From NCBI GenBank assembly GCA_036971475.1, contig JBAIZL010000001.1, positions 105,528,850 through 105,592,849 of the forward strand: DNA of 64,000 nucleotides. The letters are read 5' to 3'. Of the stretch, positions 33,225-44,271 are shown piece after piece. The notes beneath the pieces were generated by a model that was not told the origin of the DNA, did no database searches, and saw only the letters and a list, made by a program, of their open reading frames with translations. Each line of letters opens with the position of its first letter. Positions within the stretch are counted from its first letter, which is position 1. Both the position numbers and the translations under genes were made by a program. Source of the DNA: Prosapia bicincta (Eukaryota; Arthropoda; Insecta; Hemiptera; Cercopidae).

Positions 33225-36200
33225 ATGGATGCTCTGAAAAAGAAAAGAAAATTGTTTAGAACTGGATTTTCACGTTTACACAATACATTATTAGAATCCA
33301 TAAAAAATAAAGATGATGTGATTTTGTTAAAAGCTAATTTAGAGCTATTACGTGAAAAACATAATCAATTGGAGGTCTTAGACCGAGAAATTATTGAAGT
33401 TTTACTAAATGAAAATGCATCTACTGAAGTTTTAGAAAATGAGGTAGAATCTGCCGATGAATACTCAGGCAAGTTTAAAATAGTTGAGTATTTAGTTGAA
33501 CAGGCTATTGACAAGGCTAGGCCTAAGACAGATACTAGTGTGAATGTAGAAAAACGTAAATTTAAGTTACCCACACTTGAGTTTAAAAAGTTTGGTGGTG
33601 ATATTAGTGATTGGTTGCCGTTTTGGGGCCAATTTAAGAAAATCCATGAAGACCCCTGTATTGATTCTGATGACAAGTATCAGTATCTCCTGCAAGCGAC
33701 TATCCCTAATACTAAGGCTAGGGAAATTGTCGAGAGTTTTCCCCCATGTGGACGTAGTTATGAACAGGCTATTGAACATTTAAAATCTCGCTTTGCCAAA
33801 GATGACCTGTTAGTAGAGTTTTACATAAGAGAAATCTTGAAAATTGTAATAACATTAAATAGCAGTGAAAGTAAAATTACTATTTCCTCACTTTATGATC
33901 AAATTGAGTCAAAACTAAGGTGTTTAGAAACTTTAGGTGTAACAAAGGAGAAGTACGCTGCTATGCTCTTCCCATTAGTAGAATCTTGTCTCAGGGAGGA
34001 TTTATTAATAGCTTGGCAGAGAAGTAGGCCTAACTCTCAACAGGACGAGACCGCGTCAGAAAGTAAAAGTAGGCTAGATAGCCTAATGAATTTTTTGAAA
34101 ATTGAAGTGGAGGGAGAAGAAAGAATAAACTTAGCTAAACAGGGATTTGGTTTACAAAAAACAAAAGTATCAACAGGTGATAATACTACGAGTTCATATA
34201 AAAGAGACTTTGCAAGTAAAGATAAGCATATTAAAAATACAAGAAGGCCTACCAGCAATGTTACAGCAGCTGGCCTTGTAAATGTAAAATCAAATACGTC
34301 TACAGTAAGCACAGATAAGACGAAGTTATCGATGTGTGTGTTTTGTGACGGTGGTCATTTAAGTGAAAACTGTTTTAAAGCTAGGGACATGTCTTTAGAA
34401 GAAAGGCAGAATATTCTTACTAGCAAAAGGTGTTGCTTTTCTTGTACAAAAGTAGGACATTTAAGTAAACATTGCAGAGCTATTGTTAAATGTATTATTT
34501 GTAATGGAAAACATGTACCACTTATGTGTTCAAAGTTACAGAATAATTTTAATAGGTCTAACATTAAACCTAAATGCGAGGAAAAAGAAGCTGAGCCCAA
34601 TTTTGAGAATTCCTTGTCCAATGTGAATGGCAATCAGGTTTACATGCAAACTCTTGTTGTCAAGGCTGTTAGTGACACAAAAGAACTCAATGTGCGTTTA
34701 CTTTTTGACAGTGGATCCCAGAGGTCATACATAAGGAAATCGACTGTTGAAAAAATGAAATATGACACTTGTGGTGAAGAAACATTATTACATGGCCTGT
34801 TTGGAGGAGAGGTCACTAAGCCTCGCAATCATGCATGCTACAAAGTCAGACTACAAAGTATAGATAAAACATATTCTTGTAATTTCAAGGCACTTAGTGA
34901 AATAAATATTTGTACTTATGTTCCTGCCTTGAAACCAGGAAGATGGACTGATGAACTGATGGAAAGAGGTATTAAATTGTTTCAGGATGCAGACAGTCCA
35001 ATTGAGATATTAATTGGGGCTGACATATATGGGAAACTTCTAACTGGAAGAAAAGAGGTTCTAGATTGTGGTATTATAGCCCTTGAAACTCATTTAGGAT
35101 GGGTTTTGACAGGAAAATTTCAAGAAAGTAAAGAATTTAGTTCTATGACAGCACTTTCTATGTTTGTACAAAGTAATTCAATATGCAAGCTGTGGGAAAT
35201 GGATGTTTTAGGTATAAAAGACCCACTACAGACCAGAAGCAAACAAGAAATTGAACATTCTGTTCAAACACAATTTTTGGAAACTGTGAGAGTAAATGAA
35301 GAAGGACGCTATGAAGTCAAATTACCTTGGTCCGAAGACCACCCAGAAGTTCCAAGAAATTTCAATCTTGCAAAAAAAAGGCTTGAAAACTCAGTGAAAA
35401 GGCTAACAAATGAAAGTTTATATAATGTATATAACAATGTGTTTTCAGATTGGCTGGAAGATGGTGTTATTGAGGAAATCCCAATAAGCAAATGGGATGA
35501 AGGTCACTATTTACCTCATAGACCAGTGATAAAAGAAAACAGCACCACTGCAGTAAGACCGGTTTTTGATGCCTCGTCTAAAGAAAAGGGTTACTATTCC
35601 CTTAATCAGTGTTTGGAAATAGGTATTAACTTAATTGAAATAATACCAGCTTTGCTTTTACGTTTTCGACTTTATAAAATAGGAGTTATCGCTGACATAA
35701 AAAAGGCGTTTTTGCAAATAAGTTTGTATGAAGAGGACAGAGATTTCCTAAGATTTCTGTGGCAAAACACAGATGGATCACTCAAGATTTTCCGACATAG
35801 AAGAGTTGTTTTTGGAGTCTCAAGTAGTCCATTTTTGCTCAATGCCGTCATCAACTACCACCTGCAGAAGTATTTAGTACCGTGTGCTGAAGACAATCAA
35901 TTTTCTAAATGTACAATAGAAAAGTTGTTTAAAAGTTTCTATGTTGATAACTGTGTTACAGGTGTAAATAATGAAAGGGATTTGAAACAGTTCATTTCAG
36001 AAGCAATACAAATATTTTCTTTGGGAAAGTTTGAGCTGCGAGGATGGGAATATACTGAACCTGGTCTGGAAGACAAGACAGAGGCTTCAGTCCTAGGTCT
36101 CACCTGGGACAAGAAAGAAGACACAATTTCTGTGAGTTTTCATAAAATAGTAAATTTAGAAGAGAACTTGGTAACACAACGTGTTATATTGTCTACTGCA

Positions 36201-38558
36201 CACAGATTGTTCGATCCTATTGGATTCACTTGTCCTATTTCCATATGCCCTAAGTTATTATTGCAGGAATGCTGGAAAGATAATTGTGGGTGGGACAAAG
36301 AAGTACCAGAAGAAATCAAACAACGATTCAATATATGGTTTCAGGAACTCGATCAATTAAAAGAGATGAAGATTCCACGATGGCTACAAGGTGTGGATGA
36401 CGTAATCATTTCTGTATCAGTTCACATATTTTGTGATGCCAGCAAATTTGCGTACTCAACAGCAGTATTTATGCGTTTTGAACTTAGTACATGTATTCAA
36501 TTACAGCTAATCCAGGCAAAGTCACGTGTAGCACCTGTAAAGAAGATGACAATACCCAGACTTGAACTAATGGCTGCTACTATAGGTGCTAGATTAGGTT
36601 CTTCAGTAGTGCAAGAATTAAGAGATGAAAACAAATTTGAATGTAATATTAAATTTTTTTATTGGAGTGACTCTTCTACAGTAATAGCTTGGATTAAAAG
36701 AGAAGAAAACTGGGGAGTATTTGTTAGAAATAGAGTTGAAGAAATCTGCAGCCTCACTTCCAGAACATCTTGGCGGCACATTCCCGGCACTATGAATCCA
36801 GCAGACTTGCCCAGTAGAGGATGTTCAGTTTCCAGGTTGATTAGTTCCAGATGGTGGGAGGGCCCGTCATGGTTGAAGTTGCCTGAAGATACCTGGCCAT
36901 CAAATGAACCTGAACCTGACGAAGAATTAATTTCTTTAGAAAAAAAGAAAGGACCTACACCTTCACTTTTAAGTAATAATTACCCAAAAGATTGGTTTTA
37001 TTACTTTTCAAATGATTTTGATAAGATTGTGTGTGTTTTTGCATGGTTGCTGAGATTTATTCATAATTGTAACCCCTCAAAGAAGGAAAAGTGTGTGAGT
37101 AAAGTTTTGTCATGTAAGGAGATTATTGAAGCTAACAATTTTATAATTAGAATTGTTCAACAGCAATCATTTGAAGGAATAAGGGAGCCTAAATTGGCTT
37201 CATTGTCACCATTTATGGCTGCTGATAGTATTATAAGGCTAAAGACAAAATTAACAGAAAGAAAGGATTTGGAAAATTTTAAATTTCCTGTTGTTCTACC
37301 ATCAAAACATGACATTGTAGATATTCTTATTCTTACAATACATAAGAGATCATGTCATGTGGGAGTTCAAGGTCTCTTAAGTTTATTAAGAGAAAACTAT
37401 TGGATATTGAGAGGAAGAAAAACAATAAGTAATACTTTGAAAAAATGTATTCCTTGTCAGAGACATAATTCAAAAAATGTAGAAACAATCACTCCACCCT
37501 TACCTGAAAGTAGAGTACGAGATGCCGCAGTATTTGAAGTGGTTGGAATTGATTTTGCGGGACCTTTGTTTCTACGAGATGGCAGTAAAGTTTGGATCTG
37601 CATATTCACTTGTGCAGTATACCGTGCTGTTCATTTGGAGTTAGTAAAGTTTCTTTCTGTCGAAGCATTTATAGATACACTTAGAAGATTTATTGCAAGG
37701 CGAGGAAGACCATCAATAATATATAGTGACAATGGTACCAATTTCACAGGTACAGAAAAGGCATTTAAAATTCTAGATTGGAATGCTATCTTAAAATATA
37801 GCTCATGCCAACAAATTGACTGGAGGTTTAACCCTCCCTCTGCTGCATGGTGGGGCGGATGGTGGGAGCGACTCATCCGACTCATGAAACAGTTGCTACG
37901 CAAAACCTTGGGCAAAACGTCATTGGATTATGAGGAAATGGAGACAATCTTATGTGATTGTGAAAGTATCATGAATTCTAGACCTTTGACATATTTATCT
38001 GAAACTTCTTCAGACCTAACTGCTATTACTCCAAATATGTTTTTACATGACTTAAAAGAAATTGGAGTTCCAGATTGTGACCATGTAAATACAAAAAGTC
38101 TTAACAAGAGAGTACGTTATCGACAACACCTGAGAGAAGCATTGCGAAAAAGATTTAGGATTGAGTATTTAGGACAATTAGCTTTAAAAAGTAAGAAAAA
38201 CGGCAGACAGTTGAAAGTTGGAGAATTAGTACTGATTGAAGTTGAAAATAAAAAAAGAATTGATTGGCCAATAGGACTGATAGAAAAGACTATCATTAGT
38301 AGAGATGGAGTGTGTAGATTAGTGCAATTGAAGACTGCTTTTGGAAGTTTATTGAGACCAATACAAAGACTATATCCTCTTGAAATGCAAGAAGAAACCA
38401 TCCAAGAACAATTAAAAGAAAAGATTAAACCAAAAGTGACAAAAACCAATGAACATGAACTACACCTGGAAGAAGATAATGTGACAAAAGAAAATAAAAT
38501 TGTGACATATTCAAGAAGTGGCAGACAAATTAAGCTTCCACAAAAATTTGTTGATTAA
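33225..38558 (+). CDS. BEL/Pao Gag-Pol polyprotein, 1777 aa
   Basis: Encodes all retrotransposition functions in one frame with no frameshift. An N-terminal basic/coiled part is followed by a DUF1759-type gag domain (from about residue 110, LEFKKFGGDISDWLPFW). Three zinc knuckles follow (about 369-435: CVFCDGGHLSENC, CCFSCTKVGHLSKHC, CIICNGKHVPLMC). The aspartic protease LLFDSGSQRSYI is near 494. RT has VFDASSK (about 780), IADIKKAFLQI (about 823) and the catalytic box FYVDNC (about 906). RNase H has FCDASKFA (about 1069) and WSDSSTVIAWI (about 1145). Integrase has an H-x-H...C-x2-C zinc site (about 1370-1410), VGIDFAGPL, IYSDNGTNF (about 1500) and WWERLIRLMK, then a DUF5641-like tail. The RT box is YVDN rather than YVDD; this may be a subgroup trait. 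The start is the first ATG after the primer site. Length is normal for the family. Confidence 0.97.
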   Translation: MDALKKKRKLFRTGFSRLHNTLLESIKNKDDVILLKANLELLREKHNQLEVLDREIIEVLLNENASTEVLENEVESADEYSGKFKIVEYLVEQAIDKARPKTDTSVNVEKRKFKLPTLEFKKFGGDISDWLPFWGQFKKIHEDPCIDSDDKYQYLLQATIPNTKAREIVESFPPCGRSYEQAIEHLKSRFAKDDLLVEFYIREILKIVITLNSSESKITISSLYDQIESKLRCLETLGVTKEKYAAMLFPLVESCLREDLLIAWQRSRPNSQQDETASESKSRLDSLMNFLKIEVEGEERINLAKQGFGLQKTKVSTGDNTTSSYKRDFASKDKHIKNTRRPTSNVTAAGLVNVKSNTSTVSTDKTKLSMCVFCDGGHLSENCFKARDMSLEERQNILTSKRCCFSCTKVGHLSKHCRAIVKCIICNGKHVPLMCSKLQNNFNRSNIKPKCEEKEAEPNFENSLSNVNGNQVYMQTLVVKAVSDTKELNVRLLFDSGSQRSYIRKSTVEKMKYDTCGEETLLHGLFGGEVTKPRNHACYKVRLQSIDKTYSCNFKALSEINICTYVPALKPGRWTDELMERGIKLFQDADSPIEILIGADIYGKLLTGRKEVLDCGIIALETHLGWVLTGKFQESKEFSSMTALSMFVQSNSICKLWEMDVLGIKDPLQTRSKQEIEHSVQTQFLETVRVNEEGRYEVKLPWSEDHPEVPRNFNLAKKRLENSVKRLTNESLYNVYNNVFSDWLEDGVIEEIPISKWDEGHYLPHRPVIKENSTTAVRPVFDASSKEKGYYSLNQCLEIGINLIEIIPALLLRFRLYKIGVIADIKKAFLQISLYEEDRDFLRFLWQNTDGSLKIFRHRRVVFGVSSSPFLLNAVINYHLQKYLVPCAEDNQFSKCTIEKLFKSFYVDNCVTGVNNERDLKQFISEAIQIFSLGKFELRGWEYTEPGLEDKTEASVLGLTWDKKEDTISVSFHKIVNLEENLVTQRVILSTAHRLFDPIGFTCPISICPKLLLQECWKDNCGWDKEVPEEIKQRFNIWFQELDQLKEMKIPRWLQGVDDVIISVSVHIFCDASKFAYSTAVFMRFELSTCIQLQLIQAKSRVAPVKKMTIPRLELMAATIGARLGSSVVQELRDENKFECNIKFFYWSDSSTVIAWIKREENWGVFVRNRVEEICSLTSRTSWRHIPGTMNPADLPSRGCSVSRLISSRWWEGPSWLKLPEDTWPSNEPEPDEELISLEKKKGPTPSLLSNNYPKDWFYYFSNDFDKIVCVFAWLLRFIHNCNPSKKEKCVSKVLSCKEIIEANNFIIRIVQQQSFEGIREPKLASLSPFMAADSIIRLKTKLTERKDLENFKFPVVLPSKHDIVDILILTIHKRSCHVGVQGLLSLLRENYWILRGRKTISNTLKKCIPCQRHNSKNVETITPPLPESRVRDAAVFEVVGIDFAGPLFLRDGSKVWICIFTCAVYRAVHLELVKFLSVEAFIDTLRRFIARRGRPSIIYSDNGTNFTGTEKAFKILDWNAILKYSSCQQIDWRFNPPSAAWWGGWWERLIRLMKQLLRKTLGKTSLDYEEMETILCDCESIMNSRPLTYLSETSSDLTAITPNMFLHDLKEIGVPDCDHVNTKSLNKRVRYRQHLREALRKRFRIEYLGQLALKSKKNGRQLKVGELVLIEVENKKRIDWPIGLIEKTIISRDGVCRLVQLKTAFGSLLRPIQRLYPLEMQEETIQEQLKEKIKPKVTKTNEHELHLEEDNVTKENKIVTYSRSGRQIKLPQKFVD

Positions 38559-38607
38559 TCTTTTAACAATATACTATTTTTTAATGTTTTGAGTTAAACC
38601 ATAACTC

Positions 38608-38621
38608 AAAAGGTGGGAGTA
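38608..38621 (+). other. Polypurine tract before 3' LTR
   Basis: AAAAGGTGGGAGTA immediately precedes the TGTTGTG start of the 3' LTR, where second-strand synthesis would be primed. Confidence 0.8.
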
Positions 38622-38880
38622 TGTTGTGAATGCAATAATATAATACTCTATGACAATCCTCTATGAAAAAAAAAAAGAAAAAGAACATTATATAAATTAA
38701 CAGATGATTTGTAATTGTTTTAGTTTTTTCTCAGTTCTTTGTTTAGAGTTTTGTTTTAAGAAAGATGTGAAGTAATAAATAGTGTTTAAATATGAAATAA
38801 GTTTTATTACCAGCATAATTATATAAATATGACGAGTGTTCCGCCTGTAGCGGCAGTGTCAAAAGTTTATAGAAATAACA
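38622..38880 (+). repeat. BEL/Pao 3' LTR
   Basis: Same 259 bp as the 5' LTR, including an A-run of eleven, and followed by the target duplication AACGT. Confidence 0.97.
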
Positions 38881-38885
38881 AACGT

Positions 38886-40616
38886 ATACCTAACACAAAG
38901 TAAAATGTAATAATGTATCAAATTATATGGTAATTTTATTGCAATTAAAAAATCGTTAAATTTAGTTAAGATTGATATAGGATAGTTATTAATTACTTCT
39001 TACATTGGCAATATGTTATATATATATATATATATATATTAATATTTGCTGATTCCATCTTCACGTGAGCTACTAGTTATCAGTAACACTTTAAATGTTT
39101 ATAAACTTTAGGTCAGATAATAGGACTTTTAGCCCATAGCTAAAATTTTATCAGGTTTATAATTCCTGTTTATTTTATTTGGTTTGTTTCAATGAATTTA
39201 TTTGGTTATTTATTATATTTAAATGAATAATCCTTGATCACGTTAACATAGCAGTTTTATTTTTAAATTTATGTAAACAATTTTACAACTATACTTTGCC
39301 CCCTCTAAAGTGAAACTCATTTACACTTGAGTTTCTACTAGTTGTTCTGTTTTCATAACAAGTTGCTTCAGTAAATGGAAGACTGCTCACAAATAACTTT
39401 GATAGATTTTGTCTTTGTAAAACCCTCTGCATGATATTAGAATAAAATTATTTTTTTCAAAAATTAAATTCTGTGATTATGTTAAGGCAATTCTGCCACA
39501 GCCCATGGTGATAGAGTTATATTATCAGTGCTGCATCTAGCCACTGTTGTATCATTTTATAAAAATTCTCATATTCTTTTATCTCTTAAATTGTTTTGAC
39601 ATTTTTGTGCACAAATTAAATACTTAATGTAAATTTGGTTTTTAAAGATAGCAACGAAAGGAAAATGTCGTCTAAAATTGTAGTTCTATATACAATCTAC
39701 AAGCTCCAGCAAAATGTCCTAACTCCAATTGTGTTTTTTATTTCAGAACTCACTAGGTGGCAGAAAATTGAGTTTCTTCTGAAAACTTTGTTGCAAAAAT
39801 GTCATTGATGGCCAAGTAAATCATGATTAAGGATTTAATTATTATTTCAAACTATTCTGTATATGTAATAAAATGTAACTATAAATGTAATTTTATTATA
39901 GTAAATGATTTTCATATAAATTTTGGGCCATTGGCTATAAAGACATTGATGATCAAATAAATCTTTCTTGTGAAGGTTGATAGTTAAAACTTTATTGTTA
40001 TTTGAAACTTTGTTCTATATACATAATTAATGTAAATTTGTAATAAACGTTAAATTTGATGAATTGGCCAGTTATAAGAGTGACGAATTGAAACTGTAAA
40101 TATAATTTTATATTTATAAATTTGTTTTAGTGTTTTGTATATTGATTATAGGTTATTTGCTTTAAAAATATTCATTTCAAAATGACAATCTATGATGATG
40201 TTTCTTTGTTAAACAGTGCTTATTTTTTTGTTTAATATAGCACATATATTTTTTTTGAGTGACAATTATTTTTACTACACAAAATCTAAAATTTTCATAT
40301 ATTTTTTAAAATTACATAACTATGTAGTTTTAGCTTTTGTATTTGTAATTTTGAAATATGTTTTAAATAAAGTTTTACATAATATTTCTAGAAAAGATAC
40401 TGTTTATTTTACTCTTTAATAATCACACATGTTCTGGTAATGTGCTTTTCAAAAGATTTTTTCCATACGGTAAACTGTTTTTTGTTATCTGTTTTTTTAA
40501 TACTGTAAACTATTTTTTGTTGATAAACTGTTTTTTCTATCTTGTTGCTCAAGTGCAACACTAGATAGAAATTTTAATGTTTAACAGATCAATTATGAAA
40601 AAAATTGTTCTGTGGC
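38886..40616. other. AT-rich intergenic DNA with an (AT)n tract
   Basis: (TA)n lies at about 39016-39040. The piece at 39051-39110 (CATCTTCACGTGAGCTACTA) matches the left flank of the 29.0 kb foldback. A 67-codon ORF at 40216 is low-complexity and unsupported. Between the two minus-strand host genes no exon was found. Confidence 0.45.
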
Positions 40617-41600
40617 ATGGCAGATATGTTTCGAAAACTTGTTTTTGCCTTTATTAAGCCTGACACTAGATTATAAATTATTTTTAAAAGTATGTCATAG
40701 AAAACTACATCCTTAGAATTAGTCAGAAAAAAACTAATACAATAAAAGCACAAAAATAGTGAGAGTCAGAAAAATTTAAAACAATAACAATAATAAAAAA
40801 CAACAATACAAAAACAATAAAAATATACATTTATAACCTCAACAAAATTACTAAATAATTTTAGTACCAAAACAGAACCAACCAAAAAAAATTAAAATAT
40901 ACATATAAACAAAGAGTTATAGTATAGTACCAAAACTAGTTTTTGAAGGTTTTCTACTACATGGATGATTAGTCAAAACAACCAAAAATAGTTTTGGTAT
41001 TTTAATTTGGTATTATAATTTTGTTTTTTTAATTCCATTTTCACATGAGCTACTAGTTAACATTCACTAAAACACTTGTAAATATTTTACAACTTGACTA
41101 TAGTAGCACTTTCTTATATTTGTTGACAATGGCTGTTTCGGGAGATGTGTCCCATTGTATAAGTAAGTGGCTCAATAAATTTAAGTAAGTGCTACTATAG
41201 GCAAGTTGTAAAATATTTACAACTGTTTAGTACAATTTTTTTTTGTTAATTTACATATTTTTAATCTTTTTGAATAGTTATGTTTTGTTACTATAATTAT
41301 TTAGTAATTTTTGTTTGGAGTTTCGTGTATACATTTTGGTTTATTATTACTGAAATTTTTTTAACCTTTTTCTTATTCTCACTCCTTTTATGGGTATATT
41401 GTGTTAGATTTTTCCGTCTAATTCATGCTACAGATGTAAAATGTTAATGTTTGTAGTTCAGTGTACCAATTTTCTATGATGTAATTTTTAAAACAGTTTG
41501 TAATCTAGTTTCAGGCTTGATAATGGCAACAAAATAGTCGCCAAAACCTTGCTGTAATTAAAATAAACATTTGTTAACACTTTTTTATTCAACGGCATTT
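40617..41600. mobile_element. Old PLE-type insertion (type E) with hammerhead remnants at both ends
   Basis: At the left edge (40617-40672), read on the minus strand, CTTAATAAAGGC and TTTTCGAAAC resemble a decayed hammerhead. At the right edge (41510-41560), on the plus strand, there is a similar remnant followed by AATTAAAATAAAC. The interior has A/T-rich decayed sequence and a nested foldback (41040-41230) of the 29.0 kb family. No readable protein remains, so assignment to PLE is by termini only. Confidence 0.4.
41510..41560 (+). ncRNA. Decayed hammerhead motif (type E)
   Basis: TTGATAA (for CTGATGA, two transitions) is followed by T, GGC, a 12-nt loop, GCC and AAAA (for GAAA). The arrangement of core, one extra base, GGC/GCC stem and box is the one common in PLE hammerheads. 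It is inactive if correct. Confidence 0.4.
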
Positions 41601-41984
41601 CCCTCCATAAAAAAACTGTATGAGTGTCTACATAAACATAAAGTACAATGAGGTTTTGTTTTAAGCACTAAGCACTTATATATTGCTGTGGTTATGTCAG
41701 TGACTAGTAATATACAACCTTTCCATAGTAGTTAAAATTTTAAAAAATTATAATGATACAATATAACATACAATTAACTTCAATAAAGAGATTAACTGAG
41801 ATGGGTCCTTACAAAACTAATATGAATAATTTTAATTGCATCAGTTCAATTATTAATTTTATTAATGTAAGAGTGAACCAATGTCTTAGTTGTGGAAACT
41901 AAAACAAAACTGTTAAGACTTACAATTTTGAAATCCGCTTTAACATCATATTCTAAAAAATATAGATTATTTTTCACCGAAATA

Positions 41985-43666
41985 CCCTAAACTATAACAA
42001 TAAATTAAAATACCACACAAGACTATACCCATTCAAACCATGTGCACCAATATTATCAGGCATACCTAAAATCCACAAACCCGACACACCATTTAGACCA
42101 CTAATAAATTTCACAACAGCACCATCTTACATAATCGCAAAAATACTAGACAAAATAATAAGATCTAAAATACATATCAACAACACATACAATATAAAAA
42201 ATGGATACGAATTAATTAATAAAATAAAAACCATAAAAACAAACAGCAACACAAAAATAATAAGTTATGACATAACTAACATGTACCCTAGCATCCAAAT
42301 AGAAGAAACCATAGAAATAATAAAAAACAAACTAATACACAATAACGAAAAAAGAAACAAAATAGATAGTATCATTACGCTAACCCAACACATATGTAAC
42401 CAAAATTACTTCCAATTTAACAATAAATACTATAAACAAACAACTGGACTCCCCATGGGATCACCCATATCATCTGTCATGTCAGAAATATATTTACAAC
42501 ACTTTGAACAAATAATAATTAAACCTATACTAAACACACACAATATTTCACTATGGACAAGGTTTGTAGATGATATACTTGTAATATACCAACCTACCAT
42601 TCACAACAAACACATCATAATATTAAACAAACTAAATACATACAACGAAAACATACAATTCACCGTTGAAACAGAAACAAATAGAACAATCAACTATCTC
42701 GACATCACATTAAATATAAATTATAATAAAATAGAAACTACAATATACAGGAAACCTACTTCCAATAACACCACAATACACTACAAATCTAACCACCCCT
42801 TGACACACAAAATTAACACTTACAATAACATGATAAATAAAGCAATAAAATACACACAGGATAACAAACAAAAATTAAATGAAGAATTAGATAACATTAC
42901 AAAAATAGCAATAGAAAATGGATACAACAAACAACTTATAAAAAATATATACAATAAATTCACAAAAAAACCTAACCTCAACACAACACTACAACCGGAA
43001 CACAAAAATAATAAAAATAAAAAAATCTACCTAAAATATAAATACACCAATAACAAAATAGAAAAATTAACAAATATATACAACAAGGAATACTACACTC
43101 CAACATACAAACCAATCATCAAAATAATAAAATGTCTTGATAACACAAACCACATAACAAATACAGAAAAACATAATCTATCAGGAATTTACAAAATTAT
43201 ATGTAACGACTGCAACTCATTTTACATAGAGAAAACAACCAGATCATTTCAAATAAGATTTGAAGAACATTACAGAGCATTCAAAAAAAAATACAAAATA
43301 TCAAATGTTGCAGCACACCTAATATCACATAAACATGAAATAACAAATTACGAAAATAATCTAACCATACTTGAAATAAATAATAACCCAATAGAACTAA
43401 ACTCACTAGAAAAATACCACATTCATAAAAACATACGCAACAATTTAATGAATCTACAAACAAGATATACAGAAGACATACTATTCAAAAACATAATACA
43501 CAAGACTCAAGAGGAAACGTATATGAAGTCAACAATTACCAACAAGATGGACCGAACGTCCGCACCAGAAAAATTAAGAAAAAATAATCAGTCATTCGAC
43601 AATGGTCAAGTGACCGAAAGGCGCCTCATCACTCAAGGTAAAATCATTGCACTTAATGGTGGATAA
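41985..43666 (+). pseudogene. Penelope-like element type C: RT and GIY-YIG ORF, 5'-truncated
   Basis: The open frame runs from about 41985 without an ATG until 42281. It gives LSGIPKIHKPDTPFRPLI, then SYDITNMYPSIQIEETI (RT block A), TGLPMGSPISSVMSEIYL, and RFVDDILVIY with the catalytic VDD. After a thumb-like region, NYLDITLN and IYRKPTSNNTTIH follow. The C-terminal endonuclease begins SGIYKIICNDCNSFYIEKTT and continues to LNSLEKYHIHKN. The GIY and FYI parts of the GIY-YIG signature and the arginine in FQIRFEEH are visible. The N-terminal domain of PLE proteins is missing, so the copy is 5'-truncated though the remaining 560 codons are open. Codon use is extremely A-rich. No inverted partner terminus was seen at its left. 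Confidence 0.85.
43588..43636 (+). ncRNA. Hammerhead-like structure at the PLE type C 3' end
   Basis: A perfect stem GGTCA-AG-TGACC (43604-43615) is directly followed by GAAA (43616-43619), the palindrome GGCGCC, then TC and ATCACT, which nearly pairs with AGTCAT upstream. This is the 3' half and stem II/I layout of a hammerhead. The 5' core is TCGACAA where CTGANGA is expected, differing by three transitions, so it is decayed or altered. It lies within the ORF (SFDNGQVTERRLITQ). Confidence 0.5.
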
Positions 43667-44146
43667 AATTACTTACAATAGTAATATATTAACTTCATAT
43701 ATATATATATTATTATATTTGTTACTTTTGAGATAAACATTTTATAAAAGCAAATACACTTTTACAGTTTTCAAAACTAGGTATCAAATTATGATGGCTT
43801 ACTTTTATGTTAGTTTTATTAAGTATAATGTAATAATAATCTAAGTTCAGAAAGTAAGGCAATGTTAATTACAGAAACTTACAATGTTCTAAAATTACAT
43901 TCTTAAGCTTTTTGTAGCATACAAAATTAAAGCAGTAATACTTAAATATATTTTTGTAATTAACAAATGTTTTAGGCCTTAGAAAAAACAATTCTGAGGT
44001 TTCAGAGAGGAAATATATATGTAATGAAATAAAACAGATACAGTTGTAAATAAAAACATCAAGTTTATTTATAATGATGATCATAGCATTTTGGCAGAAT
44101 TCTATTTTTTATAATAAATATGAACTTTTTAAAAAAAAGATTTATA
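43667..44146. other. AT-rich, nothing beyond an (AT)n tract
   Basis: (AT)n lies at about 43697-43712. A minus-strand ORF at 43869-44084 is low-complexity and lies downstream of the zinc-finger poly(A) signal. Confidence 0.4.
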
Positions 44147-44152
44147 TTTATT
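44147..44152 (-). terminator. Poly(A) signal AATAAA for the zinc-finger gene
   Basis: AATAAA on the minus strand, 120 bp after the proposed stop codon at 44272. Its position suits a short 3' UTR. Confidence 0.5.
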
Positions 44153-44271
44153 ACACAAGGAACAAGATTTTAAGAAGTAGTCATAAACTCCTATAACATA
44201 ACAGTGTATTCATTTTGGTATTTTAGTTGGGATTAATTACTTCATGAAGTCAATAGTACATGTAGGTGTGG

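Larger units (their letters stand above)
32896..38880 (+). mobile_element. Intact BEL/Pao LTR retrotransposon (5985 bp)
   Basis: The element consists of two 259-bp LTRs that look identical by eye, flanked by the 5-bp target duplication AACGT (32891-32895 and 38881-38885). A tRNA-type primer site lies 2 bp after the 5' LTR, there is one uninterrupted gag-pol ORF, and a purine tract abuts the 3' LTR. Matching LTRs and an open ORF imply a recent insertion. It sits between the 5' end of the KIAA0319-like gene and the 3' end of the zinc-finger gene, in the same orientation as neither. Confidence 0.97.

Noticed and set aside
41985..43666. PLE type C as an intact, active element
   Set aside because: The RT and endonuclease frame is open, but the N-terminal part and start codon are missing and the terminal ribozyme core is altered.
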